From the NCBI RefSeq assembly GCF_000282115.1, contig NZ_AKJY01000095.1, positions 1 to 32,988 of the forward strand: a stretch of 32,988 nucleotides of DNA. The letters run 5' to 3'. Origin of the DNA: Chryseobacterium populi (GTDB lineage: Bacteria > Bacteroidota > Bacteroidia > Flavobacteriales > Weeksellaceae). The position numbers and the translations under genes were made by a program. The notes under the pieces were generated by a model, which did not search any database, was not told the origin of the DNA, and saw only the letters and a list, made by a program, of their open reading frames with translations. Below are positions 30,890 to 32,988 of this stretch, piece after piece; position 1 is the stretch's first letter; every line of letters begins with the position of its first letter.

Positions 30890-32988
30890 TTAATTTCCGT
30901 ATTTCTTTACCCTGATTTTCTTTTCTTTTACTTTGATCATAAATGGTTCAACATTTATTATTTTTCCTGCCTCAACTTTAAAGCCGGAAGTGGTGCGTTC
31001 GCTGTAGGTATTGGCTGATAATGAATTTTCGTTAAGCTCGATCTTATAATTCCCCGATTCCAGGAAAGAAACGAATTCACCGTTATCATCAGTGACAATA
31101 CGTTTTAAGAACAGATCGTCTTTATAAATATTAAAAATAATTCCCCCGGTTTTAGGACTGAATTCCAGAGCTGTTTTGGCATCAAAATCATAAATGACTT
31201 TCCCCTGGGCTGTCCCGTTTTGATGGAGAGGGATTTCTAAGAAACAGGAGTGCTTTTGAACTTCAAATTCAGCTTCATCATAATACCATCCCTGCTGGAT
31301 CACCTGTTTTAAAATAAATTTTCCGAAAGGAACCGATTTATAAATAATATTCCCTTCCTTATTGGTTTTAAAAGAAATATTATTGAGCATGATCAGGTAG
31401 TTTTCTGCTTCTTTATCCCCATCATCATATACATTATTGTTGTTATGGTCATAAAATACCAGGGCTTTTATATCTCCTTTCTTTCCCGGGTTCAGGGTAT
31501 TGGGTTCGAGGTTTAAGGTGACTCCTGCTTCAACGGTAAAAAGATTGTTGCTGAAATTGTTTGAAGAATAATTAAACCACGAAGAATTCAGATAAATCCC
31601 GTAACGTTTTTTTGAATATTTCAGGTTAATAAACCCGGAAGGAGACTTTCCATACAATACATCATCCGTATAAGATAATCCCGAAGTTAGATTTATCTTC
31701 TTGTCAAAAAAGTTTTTATTAACAAAAGCTGAAACGGAAAGCTTTTTATAGGCTGTATTTTTATTAAGCATCCTGGAAAAGGCATATTCAGAAAGAAAAT
31801 AGCTTCCGTATTGATAAATGGAAGTTAAATTAAACCATTTGTAATTATAGCTTCCGGTGATTTTCATCTGATATTGAGAACCGTCAATATCCGGATAATT
31901 TACTAAACCTGTTTCTATTCCTATGATTGATGAATGCTTTTTATCAGGGCTGGACTAGGTTATATATTCCGTGAGTCTCTGTGCCTTCAGCTGTTTAGCC
32001 TCCTGATTCCCCGGGACAATGAAAAAGTTATTATAGGTGTTGGAGTTTTCTTCCTGGTACTGATAACCGATACCCAACCCGAAATTACTTTTTTTAGGAA
32101 AATTAATTCCCGTATCAAATCTTATACTGTTTGATTTCAGGTCATTATTGTAAAAATAAAACTTAGGGGAGAAGTTAGAGATAACAACGTTGGTATATAC
32201 ATAATAATCTTTGAAGATATGGGTAGAAAAATTCTGCTGTATCTGTAATATTCCTCTCCGGTTTCCGGGATAATAATCTGTGCTGTAAAAATAATCTCCA
32301 TTCAGGCTGATCTTACTGATCATCCCGGAATATTGAGATTCCAGTGCTAATGAAGGCTTTGTAACATTGTTATTTTCATAGAAGCTGAGTCCTCCGTATA
32401 TTCTGGTATTCACTCTCCAGTCTTTATTGAATGAATACTGCATATCTGTTCCCAGCAAATTGTGCTTTGCCTTATCATAAGGATCATTTCTGAAAATATA
32501 TGTCCCTGAAATGGTACGGGAAGCATTTTGAGCACCAAGCGTACCTTTAGCATAAAAACCGTAGCCGTATTTTAAAAATGAGTTTCTTTCGATCAGGCTA
32601 AAAGTCTGGTCAACAAAGCCTACTTCCACCTTTTTATCTTTATCGGAAGAAGTAAAAGCATATTCTGCGCCCCGCCCGAAAAGAGATAATTCTAAAAGTT
32701 TATTGATATTTCCCAGCGTAAATTCGCTGTTCTCGCGGTGATAAGAAATATAGGTATTATTCACAACAGGGTCACTTTGATTATTCATCGTGTAAATATT
32801 TCCCCTGATTGAAACATACCCTGAAGGTAAATTAAACCCTCCTGATCCTGCCAGCTGATACAGATCAAGATTTTCACCCACATGCCTGTAGCTTGCTGTA
32901 ATGCTGTTTTTGGATAAATTTGAAAAAGGATTGAATTGGATATCCTGATAGTACTGGGTAGAGGCGGTATTCTGAACGGAAACCGAGG
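30890..32988 (-). pseudogene. Large outer-membrane-type protein gene split by one in-frame TAG; 5' end outside window
   Basis: One minus-strand frame runs from the right edge to 30890 except for a single TAG (complement of 31955-31957). Before it lie about 343 codons, entering the window already in frame. After it come 29 more in-frame codons (SSPDKKHSSIIG..., QYQ) before the first Met, then 325 residues to the true stop. The N-terminal part is rich in alternating aromatic/polar strands (YTYISYHRENSEF, RTISGTYIFRND), as in an outer-membrane beta-barrel or usher-like protein. The C-terminal part has FYDHNNNNVYDDGDKEAEN, an SdrD-B-like/carboxypeptidase-regulatory motif, and further Ig-like folds. 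Either a nonsense mutation, a sequencing error or stop-codon read-through explains the split. Confidence 0.7.

Overview
The window looks like chromosomal DNA from a flavobacterium of the Chryseobacterium/Weeksellaceae type. The signs are an AT-rich base composition, A-rich start contexts without Shine-Dalgarno sequences, -7 boxes of the Bacteroidota form TAnnTTTG, and lineage-typical proteins: a GLPGLI-family protein, a bacteriocin-like double-glycine peptide, an YkuD_2-type L,D-transpeptidase, and an alpha-type pyruvate dehydrogenase E1 next to a double-lipoyl E2. Genus is inferred from family memory, not from a search. No tRNA, rRNA, CRISPR array, transposase or phage gene was seen.

Layout. 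1-1151 (minus): a PAP2-like membrane protein and a BlaI/MecI-like repressor form a two-gene operon. 1277-3995 (plus): pdhA and pdhC. 4309-7197 (plus): lolD, an L,D-transpeptidase, radC and a FemAB/GNAT-like protein are packed tightly. 7282-9034: a PhyH-family dioxygenase converges on a FkbM methyltransferase. 9171-13218 (plus): a membrane-anchored unknown, soluble pyrophosphatase ppa, and a membrane ion-pumping pyrophosphatase fused to a C-terminal OmpA domain. 13419-15702: a PLP aminotransferase diverges from a lipoprotein M28 peptidase. 15813-17129 (plus): GNAT, VOC and a compact endonuclease V-like protein. 17220-24663 (plus): the isoleucine/valine operon ilvE-D-B-N-C-A. 24707-26652 (minus, very AT-rich): a Cys-rich GG-leader peptide, an unknown secreted protein and a GLPGLI protein. 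27079-29663 (plus): a secreted unknown, an SDR and an AraC regulator. 29669-30674 (minus): an AAA ATPase and a small membrane protein. 30890-32988 (minus): a large outer-membrane-type protein interrupted by one in-frame TAG, running off the right edge.

The strongest regulatory signal precedes ilvE: a 28-codon leader ORF with Ile/Val/Leu-rich codons, followed by three mutually exclusive hairpins (1:2 pause/protector, 2:3 antiterminator, 3:4 intrinsic terminator). This is the full architecture of ribosome-mediated transcription attenuation and implies that Ile/Val supply controls the whole ilv operon. The most system-like accessory locus is the three-gene GG-peptide/GLPGLI operon, which has no transporter in view. 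A candidate small RNA with its own promoter and terminator lies beside it.
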